A stretch of DNA of 64,000 nucleotides from Flaccisagitta enflata (taxonomy: Eukaryota; Chaetognatha; Sagittoidea; Aphragmophora), in assembly GCA_965153355.1 (NCBI GenBank), contig OZ231127.1, forward strand, positions 40,362,001-40,426,000. The letters are read 5' to 3'. Positions 11,380 through 23,243 of this stretch are shown in pieces. Below the pieces are notes generated by a model. The model worked only from the letters and a program-made list of their open reading frames with translations, searched no databases and was not told the origin of the DNA. Both the position numbers and the translations under genes were made by a program. Numbering within the stretch: the stretch's first letter is position 1; the number at the start of each line of letters is the position of its first letter.

Positions 11380-12170
11380 AGACAAGAATGATGACAAAGA
11401 TGATGAAGGAGAAGAAAAAGAACAAGAACAAGAAGAAAAACAAGAAGAACAACAAGAAGGCGGAATTTAGACATAGAATCATAAAAAGATTATTTCTATC
11501 AAAATGACACAAAGAAGAAAAAAGTAAAAAGAAGAAGAAGAATGAGAAGAAGCAGAACAAGAACAAGAACAAGGAGATGAACAAGAATAGGAAGAAGAGG
11601 GAGAAGAGGGGAGAGGAGATGAGAACAAAGAAAAACAGTGCGAGGAATTTAAAGTCAATCACAATCAATATCTTTTTCAAGTATCAACATAATTTCATGA
11701 CCAAGAAGAAGAAATAGTTGAAGAAGAAGAAGAAGAGGAGGAGATGAAGAGGGAGAAGATGAAGAAGAAGAAGAAGAAGAAGAAGACTAAGAAAAAGAAA
11801 AAGGTGGAGGAGGAGAAAAAAAGGAATTTAGACATAGAATGATGAAAAGATTATTTGAAACAAAATGACACTAAGAAGAAGAAGAAAATGAAGAAGAAGA
11901 AGGAGAGGAGAATGAAAACAAAGGAAGATAGTAAGAGTAATTTCAAATGGAACACTGATATCACTTTCAAGTTTCAATGTAATTAGGCAACCAGAAAGAA
12001 GTATAAGAAGAAGAAGAAGAAGATGAAGAAGGAGAAGAAGAAGAAGAAGAACAAGAACAAGAACAAGAAGAGGAAGAAAAGAAGATCAGCATTAACAAGA
12101 ATAAGAAGAGAAAGAAGAATCATAGTTGGTGTAAGGTTAAAAGACAAAAAGAAACTGAAGAATATCAATC
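10800..12170 (+). repeat. Polypurine region with higher-order repeat structure
   Basis: About 1.4 kb of GAA/GGA-rich DNA. Spaced within it are short non-purine blocks of two kinds. Kind 1 resembles TTTAGACATAGAATCAT ... AAAGATTATTTC (about 11170, 11470, 11830). Kind 2 resembles TTTCAAGTTTCAACATGATT (about 11310, 11670, 11960). They alternate at roughly 330-bp intervals. The rest of 10473-12800, between DD3-3 A and the conserved intergenic block, holds no gene that I can support. Confidence 0.7.
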
Positions 12171-12809
12171 CTGTTCCATTTCTTAATTTGCTAAGATGAG
12201 AGAGAGATAGCTACATATGAATTAACTATGTGAGAGATAGAGATAGAAAGAAAGGAATTTAAGCTCTATTTCACCCATCATCAAAACAGGAGAATTAAGG
12301 TATGTTGGCCCTAGTTTGACCTATTCTCACTATGTTTTCCTTATCAATAACACAGTAAGTGACCTTCCTATGATAATTTCAGGCCCGGCGATCCCCAGCG
12401 TTTTTTTTCTGAAATTGATTTGTATATGCATGCAAATGAGATAGAAGGCCCCAAATTCAAGGTGGGGTGAGGACTATGCGAAATGAAGAAATGGGTCAGT
12501 TTTTGGTTTTAAACCTCAGTATAGACTCTAATTCAATGGATTGTGGTCAAATTTTGACTTGAAATGATCATTTGACAAAAAAATTTGACCCCTAAAATTT
12601 GCCTATGCTTTTGGCGTTTTTTTCTATTTTCCTAGTTATCATGATTTTGACGCTTTTTTAAGCGATTGTATGGGATTATTTTATGCTGAAATCGACTGAG
12701 ACATATGCTAAAATGTTTTTATTAAGTGTTTCCTTCAGATTTAGGCCCGTTTTCCAAAATAAAAAAATTATCATACCGCTGGCTATCACCAGCCACATTC
12801 CATTGTGGG

Positions 12810-14440
12810 TCGTGCGCACCTGCCCACCCGTTCGCGACCCCTGGTTACTTCTTTGAGAGTCACTTTCGGACAATTGTGATATTTTTCGTGGCAAGCCCTA
12901 GGGCTTAGACCTTTATCTAAGCATGCATGCTCTTGTGAATTATTTATTGAAAAAGTAGATGATATGATCAAGTTAATAATGTTTTTTCGGATCCGACCTG
13001 GCTTAAACATTGGTTGAATATCTACATCGTAGCGTTGAAAAAAAGAGGCCGAATTGATGAAAAGAGTTGTCCTCAACGCTGCCATTTTATTTTAAATCAT
13101 TGTTTTCGAATGTCCTTCCCAACTTTTTTTTAACTTGTCATCTGGTTTTGATCTCATTTCCTCACTTCAGCTTCCACTTTTTTGGCATGTTTATTACAGC
13201 CTGATTACTCTGTTTAATTGTTCTGTAACCATTTTCTTGCTGGGTTGTCTTCCTATTAGAAACTGGTTTTCATAAGTGGTGTCTTAACTAAATGCCGCTC
13301 AGTTTAATAAAATAGATCTGTCTAAGTCTAGCTATACATCAGTAATTTCTCGCCAACTGAAGTGTCTGGGACCTAATATTATACCGCTCCAAAGGTTCCT
13401 CGGTAGGCACGTATGCCATCTATTGCGGCTCGTATAAAACTATTAGCTATTTCATTCGACTTAGGGATAAACCAGCGTGGCCAGGCATATTTATAATAGG
13501 CGAATTTATAATTTGCATCTCATGGCAAGTCACATTAAAAGTATAAATGTAATGATTTCAAGAAACCAATCAAATATGCGACGGTTAAAATTTTGAAAAT
13601 GAGTTAAGATTTAACAAAAAATGCGCATTGAGACATGAAGCACGACGAGATTTTGAAACTTGTGAAAAAAAATTTTTTAAAAAGGTATAATGAATGAGGA
13701 TGAGATGTATTGGTAAAAGAAATGTGTGATTGTCAGAAAATTTTCGACCCAAAACGGGCCCATGTCGCCGATTAGACTAGGGTAAACGAACAGCCACGCG
13801 CGCGAGTGTGGCGGCCCATAGTCGGCTCAATAGAAGTTAGTAAATTCAAAACATGATTATGATTGACCAACCCGGATTTATAACTTAAAAGTATTAAGAA
13901 CAATTGCACTACATAAATACTAGAATGGTTGGGTTAAGCAATAACCAAACTAGTGTAGGGCTTGCATGGAAATGCTTTTGCTAGTACCGATTTTAAAACG
14001 ACAACTTACAGTGAAGACAGTGACGTTTTAGAACTGCTAGGGGGGTGACCGTTGTGCTGAATTGCTTGGTCACGCACCATACAGGTCTGTGAATTATTAT
14101 TCCTTCTGCTAGAGATTGAGACTAAATTAATTAGTATAATCATCCCCAAGTTCGATTGGGGTGTCCCATCCGCAGTTTGTGTTTGATTTTTCCATAAAAT
14201 CAGCATTTATGAGCGACTATTTATGAAGTTTCATTGTCTGTTTTCGCATCAAGAGTACATGCATAAAGCATTTAAATGAAAAAACATAAATTGAGTGAGT
14301 AAAGTAAGTTCCAAGTTGATGTATGAATTAAATGAGATTCAACACGTATTATCAAACTGAATCATTTGAAAGTTCAACAGCTGCCAACGAGGCACGGCGC
14401 TATGCAGCTTTCTCATGAACGCAGAGAAAACCTCTTTTGA
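12810..14440. other. Intergenic sequence shared by the two blocks
   Basis: Matches 40207-42800 closely apart from two insertions in block B. No coding pattern on either strand. It lies between the convergent DD3-3 and GOST genes and so contains both 3' flanks. Confidence 0.6.
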
Positions 14441-14447
14441 AGGAGAA

Positions 14448-16026
14448 CAAGGCCAACACCTATAAGTCGCGTGCGGGACATAGATAGTTTCATTGACCTG
14501 ATTCCACCAGTTTCAATCAAGCTTTGAGACCCACCAGTTCCAAAATAGGAAATGACAAAAGAATTCAAAATGACGCCAAGTGACTTTAGTTGACCCAAAA
14601 TGACTTCAAAAGACCCAAAATGCTCCAAAATGACTAAGAATAACTCCAAACAACCCACTATGACAAAACATGACAAAATCCAAAAAAATGACAAAAATTG
14701 GAGTCCCCAGCCCGGAGGCTCTAGCCTGGAGGCTCTAGCCTCGAGCTTAAAACGACCCAAAATGACCAAAGACGACTTAGATGACCCAAAATGACCTATA
14801 ATAACCCAAAGTGACCCATAATTTCCAAAGAAGACCCATTAAGACAAAAAACAACAAAAAAGGACAAAAATGAGTTAAATGATCAAAATGAACAAAATGA
14901 CATAAATGACTACACTTTTTTTGTTTTATAAGAGACCAGTTTATAAGAGACATGAGGCTGAGATTTGCCGAAATTTTAAGAACAAAATAAGAGAATGCCC
15001 AGGCTGAGATTCACTTATAGAAATTTTTAAGAAAATTTTTTTTTGAGTCTCTTGATAATCCTTAGATTTTTTTAAAAATTTGTAAATTTTAAAAAAAAAA
15101 AAAAGACTTTTTTTGCTTTTGGTTGTCACATTGAACAAGATATTTCAAGTTTTATAGTAACTAACAAGTTTTCAATTGAAGATACATAGAACACTCCAAA
15201 ATAGTGTATTCATACATTGTTTTCCATATAAATAGTGTATTTATACATTACTTTCCATATTTCACGCGACAAAAAAATAAGAACAATTTAAGAGAATTTG
15301 AGCCTCAAAACAGCAAACAATTTAAGAACATCCAGGCTGAGTTTAAAAATCTTGTCTCTTATAAAAAAAAAAGTGTAAAACATATAAAAAATGATGTGAA
15401 ATGACCAAAAATGACCTGAAATGTCCCAAAATGACTTAAATCCACTTTGAATGCCCAAAAACGACACAGGAATGCAAAAAAACCTACAGTTATGTGATTT
15501 TTCACTCAGATTCTTTTTGAAAGCACAGTAAGATGGATATGGTCTCTTCATGTGGTCGCCATATTTGTCAAGTGTTTTCTTGTGGTCTGCATATCACATG
15601 TAAAGAAAGAAATTGGTTACCCTTTTCTAAATGTTGCATAACTTTTGGCAAGTCCTATGATAATTTCTGAAGAGGGAATGGTTTTTCAGAAATTTAAAGG
15701 ATAGTTGAGATGGGTCCGGATTAAACATCAGTAAGAGCTCCAAAGGCTCTTTTAATTGTCCTTATTTTAGATATTGTTGAGTAGTAATGTTGTCCAACTT
15801 TCATAAACGAACAAAATGAAATAAATGATCAAAAATGACCAAAAATGACTAAAATCAACCAGAAGTGACCAAAAACAACCAAAAGTGGCTCAAAATGATT
15901 TCAGACGACCCAAAATGACCATAAGCGACGTAAAAAAGCAAAGTGTTACCGATGGAAGGACGGACAGACCGACCGATGGACCGACCGACCGATGGAGTGG
16001 GTTGTTGAGTCGCGTGCACGCGATTA
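14448..16026 (+). mobile_element. Long CAAGG-hairpin element (about 1.58 kb), block A only
   Basis: Starts CAAGGCCAACACCTATAAG then TCGCGTGC. It ends with GAGTCGCGTGCACGCGATT before an A-run. The interior is mostly tandem CAAAATGAC-type units and carries a nested MITE. Block B has the empty site (GAAGGAGAAAAAAAAATTC, about 43423) with no target duplication. No open frame of interest; non-autonomous. Confidence 0.75.
14913..15375. mobile_element. Nested TIR element inside 14448-16026
   Basis: Inverted ends CACTTTTTTTGTTTTATAAG and TCTTATAAAAAAAAAAGTG, flanked by TA. The two arms share CCAGGCTGAG-containing sequence. It interrupts the AAATGAC array, so it is younger than its host. Confidence 0.6.
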
Positions 16027-17464
16027 AAAAAAAATTGTCACGTTAGGATGATCGATGGGCACGCATTGAGTTTTATTAGTAAAATGGTCAGTTTACACAT
16101 TTTTTAGTGAACTAGCTTACTCGGGTGTCGATATGCTGAAATACTTTTGATCTGATTATTATTATTAAGTTGAAAGTATTAAAATCTTTTTTGGACTGAA
16201 TAATTTTTGTAATAAATCAATGATGCAGTTATAAAAGCTGAAAAACAAAACAAAAACTGAATATGATTAGAAAATAAAAAAATATTAATTTTTTTCTTTC
16301 TTGGAGCAAGATATAAATAAGCTAAAAGAATAGATAATTTTTTTCTATCACTTCCCTTGTTTAAAAACCGTCTCTGAAGAGCTGAAAAGCAATTTTACTC
16401 TCTATTCAATACTAACTCACGCATCATTTCTAATAAAAATGATAAATAATTAAGAAATAGATATGATTTAGAAAAATAAAATTATTACAATAACAAAATT
16501 AAATTTCTTGTTTTTATCAACTCCTTTGCATAGTGACGTACCCGAGTGACTTATGTAGCCGCATTCTCGCCCCACACGTACACCAGATCCCATGTCAATC
16601 TTTTGCGCCCAGTTTGACGGAGACATGGAACAGCGAGAATAATCAAATCCTACGCCTTTCCCAAATACTCAAAACTATGCGCAGTTCTCAGTTGATTTCA
16701 CTTTGTGAGTTAATGAAAAAAAACTTGCAAAGCATGTCGTAAATGTATGCGAATTAGAAAATCTATTCAAACTTGGTATCCTTGAAATCTGCCTCCGCCT
16801 GCTGCTCTGGCCAACAGGGGTATCCTTGCCATGCCACCAACTCCGGCCACCCCTGGATGTCGACGGGGATGACGCCCTCCCCCTCCTCCTCCTCCTACGC
16901 CGCCGACAACGCCACCACCGACGGCGGGCGGTGACAGCGGGCATGCGGCGGCGTCGACGTTGACGCCTCCGTTGGCGGCGGCGTTGTCTGCATCACCGGA
17001 AGCGGATGGATAGATGAGAGGCGTTCCTAGCATCACGTCGCTTTCATCGAGAACGTCCTCTTTCAACGGTTGATAAATGGAAGATCTTTGCTGTTGCTGC
17101 TGCTGTTGTTGTTGCGGCCGTCGTCTCGTGACGGCACCCGCGGGGGGAGATGAAAGTTTTTCGGCCTTTTTGTTACCGTGACTGTCCTTGCCTCTCCGCC
17201 TTTTCTCCTCCTGCTCATCCTCTTCCTCATTTTCATCGTCGCTGTCTTTTTCCTCCTTCCCTTTCTCCTCCTCTTCCGACTTATCTTTTCTGGACGGTAA
17301 AATGAATATGACCGCATCTTCTTTGGGACTTTGGACTTCGATGTTCTCGTATTTTTCAAAGTCTCGTAATCGAAAGATCCAGCCTGTCGTCAAGTAGACG
17401 AGTAGCTGTGGACCCTCGAAAATTACAGCCTATTGAAGGAAAGAGAAGGAAACAGTTAATCACG

Positions 17465-17471
17465 ATCATTT

Positions 17472-17558
<87 letters not shown>

Positions 17559-17860
17559 CTCTCTCTCTCTCTTTCTTTTTCCCTTTTCTCTTTTCTCTAT
17601 TCTCTATTCTCCTTTCTCTATTCTCTATTCTCCTTTCTCTTCTCTTTCTCTTCTCTTTCTCTTCTCTTTCTCTTCTCTTTCTCCTTTCTCCTTTCTCTTC
17701 TCTTTCTCTTCTCTTTCTCTTCTCTTTCTCTTCTCTATTCTCTATTCTCCTTTCTCCTTTCTCCTTTCTCTTCTCTTCTCTTCTCTTCTCTTCTCTTCTC
17801 TTCTCTTCTCTTCTCTTCTCTTCTCTTCTCTTCTCTTCTCTTCTCTTTCTTTCTCAACTA
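17465..17860 (+). repeat. (CTTT)n grading to (TCTTC)n microsatellite
   Basis: About 400 bases of pyrimidine repeats next to the acceptor of the tail exon on the minus strand (purine repeats in the sense of that gene). Block B has a (TTTTC)n array at the same position. Confidence 0.95.
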
Positions 17861-17959
17861 ACTTTCTTTTTTTCTTAACTATCTTTCTTTCTCGACTAAC
17901 TTTATTTCTTTCTCAACTAACTTTCTTTTTCTCAACTGACTTGCTTTCTTTCTCAATTA

Positions 17960-19026
17960 CAGAGAGAAGGTTAATATAAGGTGCGAACCCCCTGAAAACT
18001 GTAGCACCCCTCCCTACAGCTCTAAACAATCAGATTATAGACATTTTAAAGGTAGAGGAAAAATGTTCATATTAATACAAGTGGCGTCACCAGAGCGATT
18101 TTTTATTTTTGTTTTTTAAGTGAAGATATAGCTTAATATAGTATTGAAATTAACAAATGCTAAAAATTCATAAAATCAAGGTTTTTCTATTATAATTGGA
18201 AAAAAGTCAGAATCAAATTCATTTTTGAAACGTGGGGAGAATTGGGTTTGCTTGCCTATGACTCTATAAGAGGTGTGTCCCTGGAGTGTCAGCGAAAAAT
18301 TTTGATGACGCAAAATCGACTGAAAAGGATTTCTGACCATCACAGCTCCTGCCCAGCGTCATCCCGCCCAGCCGCTGCCCACTCGCATCACTGCCTGCCC
18401 ACAGCAGCGACTACGGATTGTGTATCCGGCTTGTTCATTTTAGTTTGAGGCACTTGTGGAAGTTGGGCCATTTCGACTAGGATGATACATTTTGATATTC
18501 ATAGCTAAGAAAGAAACTTATTTTCTCTTTCAAATGGCAATCAGAAGTCTAGATCATTAGTTTTGGCGCTGAATTTTTAATCTTTTTATTTTTTCTTTTT
18601 GCTAAAATTGAATTGAGTGATCTATTTTTTGGCCTTTATGTAACACTACAGAAGTCAGGATGTTACATTGACCCTGAGTTTTAGAGAGAGAGGGCTCACA
18701 CACACTCACACACTAAAAGAAAAGGAGATCAAAAGAGAGCGCAGAAGACAGATTGAATGACAAATCAGGCAGGCAGTCAACCAGACATCATGAGATGCAT
18801 GAAGAAAATGCAATGAAGACTCATTTACGACTTTTCCGGTCGGCGAGAGCCGCCTTTATTGGTATGAGACTGGAATGGAAATTGCAAAATCGCTTTGGTG
18901 GCGCCACTTGTTTAGTCATAAGCTTTAATTAGCAACATTAAATTTATTATTCATTACTGTAGTTTGAGCTGTAAGGGGGGGGGTGCTACAGTTTTAGGGG
19001 GGTTCACATCTTATATTTCTCCTCTG
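17960..19026. mobile_element. TA-flanked TIR element (1067 bp), block A only
   Basis: Ends CAGAGAGAAGGTTAATATAA and TATATTTCTCCTCTG with TA on both sides. Block B keeps the intact site CTCAATTAACTTTC (about 46614-46627). A 402-bp relative is at 33921-34322. Sub-terminal GTGCTACAGTTTT-type arms with C- or G-runs are shared. Tc1/mariner-type target, non-autonomous. Confidence 0.8.
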
Positions 19027-19399
19027 TAACTTTCTTGCTTTCTTTCTCAATTAACTTTCTTTCTTTCTTTCTCGACTAATTTTCTTTTTTTCCCACGGTC
19101 TCTTCACCTGCATGAATGACAATTCGTAGAGGAAAGCTTCCAAGGTTACTACGATGGCGTAGAACATGCAGAAAACCGTGCACACCATCCTGTTATAGAA
19201 TGATTGGAAGACATTTGACGGTTTATTACTGGACGTTATAACGTCATTTCATGTCAAACCTCTGAGTGATGTTATTTTCTGGATCAATGTCAATGTTCCC
19301 ACCTCCAAGAAGTAAGAGCATTTAGCTTTCGATAAGCTTCAACACGACTAATTATATTTTAGAAAGAAATGAATATGTCGCGTGATATAAGCAATTTAA

Positions 19400-19721
19400 C
19401 AGGGGTGTATATAGTTGCACGACCTTTGATTTCTTTCCCCCCTGGTCCTTTGATTTTCTTCCCCGCGGGTCAAAGTACAGTTGATTTTCTTCCCCATATA
19501 CCCCCTATATGGCCTATATAGTAATATTTTGTTTTAAATAGTTTAAAATAGTGTTGTAGTAACTAAATATTACATTTTAGTACTGTCAAAAGTGTAAAAT
19601 CTTCTATATTTTTCATCTTTTCATTTTTCCACCCTTTGATTTCCTTCCCTATTTTCAAATCCTTTGATTTTTCCCCCCCCCCCCCTGCCGGGGGGGGAAT
19701 ATGCAAGAATATACAGGCCTG
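19400..19721. mobile_element. hAT-like MITE (322 bp), block A only
   Basis: Inverted ends CAGGGGTGTATAT / ATATACAGGCCTG, with an 8-bp duplication CAATTTAA (19392-19399, 19722-19729). Block B has the single site at about 46951-46958. The interior is C/T rich with repeated CCTTTGATTT. Confidence 0.85.
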
Positions 19722-20984
19722 CAATTTAATCTACCATGAATAAATGAACATTAATAAAATCACAAAAAGATAGCCCGACTCGAGTAATGCAGTGTCAGTA
19801 CTATGCCTGAAAATCTATTTGATTGATGAAACGTCTGCTAAGATGGGAAATGCGACTGAGCTATTTCTGTCTTACCTGAATTTGGCGTACATATCCAGTT
19901 TTTGACCGAATTGGTCTTCGAGAGTGACATCGCCGACGTACCGCAAATTGTGCCGGTACAAAAAGTGCCTGACTTTGCGTCGACGTCGACGCAAAAATTC
20001 GATGTTGTGAGAACACCATTTTAAAGATTTGTACATCACGAACACGACGCAACAAATAGAAAAGGCCTGAAAGAGTGGAAGAAGAAGTTTATTTCTAGCT
20101 GTTTTTTGCTTGTTTTCTCGGTTTTAATAAAAATCAACTGAGTCTAATTATGGCATACAATATGGTTGTATAACGCAACTTACTAGGAAGTATGAGTGTA
20201 TCCAATGGAAGCAAATAAGTGACGAGGAAAAGAACGCAAAAAGCACTGGAGGAAGAAAGAATTGACAATGAAACATCTGTCAAGCAGCATCGGCATCATC
20301 ATCGTCGTTGTCTTCGTTACAAGTCCTTTATCTCTCATCCTTCATCAATCTTCTTTATCATGATTATTCTGATTGCAATCTTAATCATCAGCATTCTCCT
20401 TCTTTACCATCATCATTCTCATTTCTATCATCATTATTCTCAGGACTTCTTAGTCATCATTATTCTTCTTCTTAATCATCACCATTCTTCTTCTTTATCA
20501 TCATCATCATGAGGAGGCGGGGGGGGGGGTGGGGAGGGATCGGAGGGAGGATTCAGTTTATGTTTTTCTCTTTATCTCAGTATCTTTATAATTTCATAAT
20601 TATATCCTAATACAGTGGAGCTTCACTAGAAGCATATATATTAAAACACCCGCCTGGAAGCGCCTGTAGTCCCATAATAGGTTTTGTGATTAATTCATGT
20701 TAAAGCGTATTAACTGTTAAACATAATTTAGTCAGTCCTTGGGAATGCATCCACGGTAAATAACATCTTGCATTTTATCAATTTGTATCTTAATATCTGA
20801 CGCATCTATTGGACATCTCTTGGCCTTGTTCTTCTTAATCATCATTCATCAATATTCTTCTTTATCATCATCATGCTGTTTCGTAATCATCATCGTCATC
20901 GTCTTAATCATCATCATCGTCTTCTTCCTCTTCTCATTTCCGTTGATCTCTTCAACCGTCTTTTTGATTGTCAGTCTAAAACTC

Positions 20985-20986
20985 AG

Positions 20987-21051
<65 letters not shown>

Positions 21052-21055
21052 TTTC
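20985..21055 (+). repeat. (TC)n / (TCTGTC)n microsatellite
   Basis: Lies immediately 3' (on the minus strand) of the broken TM3 exon. The block B copy of this array is greatly expanded (49966-50135). Confidence 0.9.
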
Positions 21056-21059
21056 ATAC

Positions 21060-21202
21060 GTAAGCAGAGAGTCATCTAAATGTTGGATATGGGTTCTGGG
21101 GATGCGCCATCCGTCGATATGTTTAATAACCATGACAGTATGTGCGGTCACAAACCTGGGTTAGTATTTATATCATTGACGTCACCTCATCCGATTCGGC
21201 TA
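21060..21202 (-). pseudogene. Broken TM3 exon of the GOST-type gene (block A)
   Basis: Aligns with the intact exon at 50146-50292, but the acceptor CTCAG is altered to TCTAG, several small insertions and deletions shift the frame, and in-frame stops appear (an early ATG ATA TAA, another TAA later). It cannot encode the LLFVMLLVISDGW helix of copy B. This marks block A's GOST copy as non-functional as an independent full-length gene. Confidence 0.75.
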
Positions 21203-21965
21203 GAATGACAATTTTTAAAGATAACTTGAATGTTTTATTACCACCCAATCATTCTTAATTTTTAGTCATTCTGCGGCTCAATAAACCTTTCAGTCCGTCA
21301 GGTCGGTCGGTCTGTCTCGGTGGTCAGTCACGGTGGTTTTCAAAGGCTTTTTATCCAGTTTCATGTCTTGAGTGGGAAAAGCTTGGACTAGTAAATAACT
21401 GTTTTAACACAATATTTTGAAAAAAATTGTTTGTCTGTCTGTCATAGACTTTTTTTTGAAAAGTACTGACACTACCTGACTTAGGTCTAATGACCTTGTT
21501 TTACTCAATTATACAAATTAACGTGTTCAATAATTGATTCTCTTATCACTATAACACAGTTCCATCATTGAAAACAGTTTATCTCTAAAAAGGATTAGAA
21601 GAATGTACATTGCTCCATCTTTACACGCCCATATCATAATGTAAATATATATTCTCATCTGGAATACATAAGATTACCATTGCCTCTATCGACTCTGAGC
21701 TCACTCTGCATTACATCTGAACTTTCTGCGATATGAGTTATATTACCTCAACACAATCTGTGTTTGAAGATGTGAAGGCCTTAAAAAGCTCAGCCTCTCT
21801 TTATTCTGTTCGCTCAGTGTGCTGTGATCTTCAGTTTATAAAACCAGAAACAAAAAAAAAGTCTTATTTTCAGTAGAACTGGTAAGCGCCATTAGCAATT
21901 TCACTACGTCTTTAATTGCTCATAGATCTTAACAGGAAACAATTTAAAATGAAGATGACTTATAC

Positions 21966-23148
21966 GAGTTGTAATTTTCATTTTTACAAGTTGTAATTTT
22001 TAGTCCGTGCTACGCAACCCTACACCCACTTTGTCGGTCCCGTCATACTTCACTTTTTTTTCTTTTTTTTTTTTTTTGTGGTCTTTGGCCTCACTGCTCA
22101 TGCCTAAATGTTGAAGTTACCTCAAATACAGCCCCTGCCCACCCGCACGCGACTGGTCTTGTTACTAGACCAAAAACAGTTGAGTTTGAAATAAACTTGG
22201 AATTTGTATTTGTGGTAATTGATTTACTTTGAGGAATGTGAAAAAAAAGTGCATGGGGTTCGCAATATCGGTTGGGCAGGGGCATCCTAAGCCTTACCCC
22301 ACCCCCACTTCCAAGCCTCCTGCTATGCGCACACACACACACACAAATAAACACACAAATACCAATAGATGTAGGAACGCCTACAATAGATGGAGGAACT
22401 CTGAACCCCTGACAGCGGACAATGACAGAGGAAGTGGAAGTCGAGAAGACGGAAACACGTGACTTGACGACATAACAACATCTCCGCCATGTCGGCATAA
22501 GACGGGAAGCAATTGATGGCAACACCTAGTGTTTCACCCTATTTTTTAAACTATAGTTGAATAATAGTAATGCTAAAAATACTTTCATAAAACAAATTAT
22601 CTCAAAATATTCTGTGTGTACCAGCTTTGTTATATGCTGACCTCAAGAACCTTAAAAATTGGCAATTCACACAAAAGAATAGCAAAAAATAAGGAGTTCT
22701 TAGTGAAGTGCTTACATTTTTCTTTTTACTGCTAATAAAATTATAATACTCTCAAATGCAGAGAAATTTTGCATTTTTGAAAACATAATCCCCTCTATAA
22801 TCAATTTTGGAAGGGCTATGTTCTTCATTTTAATGTTTTGTTTTCTATGCAAAGTTATAATTTTAACAAGCCTCCTATCAGTGAACAAAAAATAAAATTT
22901 GAATATTTTCTAGTGAATACATTTAGTTATTGATAGCTCTACTCACTGTTTTCTCCTTTTTGAATGCAAATTTTGTAAAAAAGTATCCATTTAGATATAC
23001 TCCAATGATTTTTTTTAAATATTATTCGTTTTTATTCTCATAGAATTTTCTATTTTAACCCCTGTTGAGCCTGTTGACACACTAAATCTTGCCGTTGGAT
23101 GCTCGCCGTCATAAGCCGACCTACAAGATCTTATCGCTAAAACCATAC

Positions 23149-23243
<95 letters not shown>

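Larger units (their letters stand above)
16767..20245 (-). pseudogene. GOST-type seven-TM protein, truncated 3' copy in block A (TM4 to tail exons)
   Basis: Four exons in gene order: 20184-20245, 19876-20066, 19108-19189, 16767-17429. All keep open frames, splice sites and matching phases (1/0, 0/2, 2/0, 0 to TGA). They encode TM4 (LICFHWIHSYF), a basic loop (EFLRRRRKVRHFLYRHN), TM6 (FCMFYAIVVTLEAFL), TM7 with TTGWIFRLRD, and an acidic, poly-Gln (9 Q; copy B has 6) and Gly-rich tail. The exon that should precede them survives only as a broken copy at 21060-21202. No TM1 or TM2 exon or first exon is visible, so alone this is a gene fragment. Because it lies downstream of the complete gene on the same strand, it could instead serve as alternative last exons. 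A repeat element, two MITEs and a tetranucleotide array lie in its introns. Confidence 0.65.
3729..21965 (+). repeat. Segmental duplication, block A
   Basis: Collinear with block B (29905-51477) in the same orientation. Matching landmarks include the DD3-3 exons, the intergenic stretch 12810-14440 against 40207-42800, the GOST C-terminal exons 16767-20245 against 45617-48077, and the sequence before the LRRC74-like start (21600-21965 against 51110-51477). Differences are point changes plus many discrete insertions. Block A starts at TTAGCTCGAG; the same bases in block B follow directly on a transposon end. Confidence 0.9.

Noticed and set aside
11201-11680. Hydrophobic/Ser-rich 159-codon frame
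   Set aside because: Lies in polypurine repeat DNA, with no start context, splice sites or recognisable domain.
23147-23242. CRISPR-like or other spaced repeat
   Set aside because: It is a plain (CA)n run; no direct repeats with unique spacers exist in the window, and the DNA is eukaryotic.
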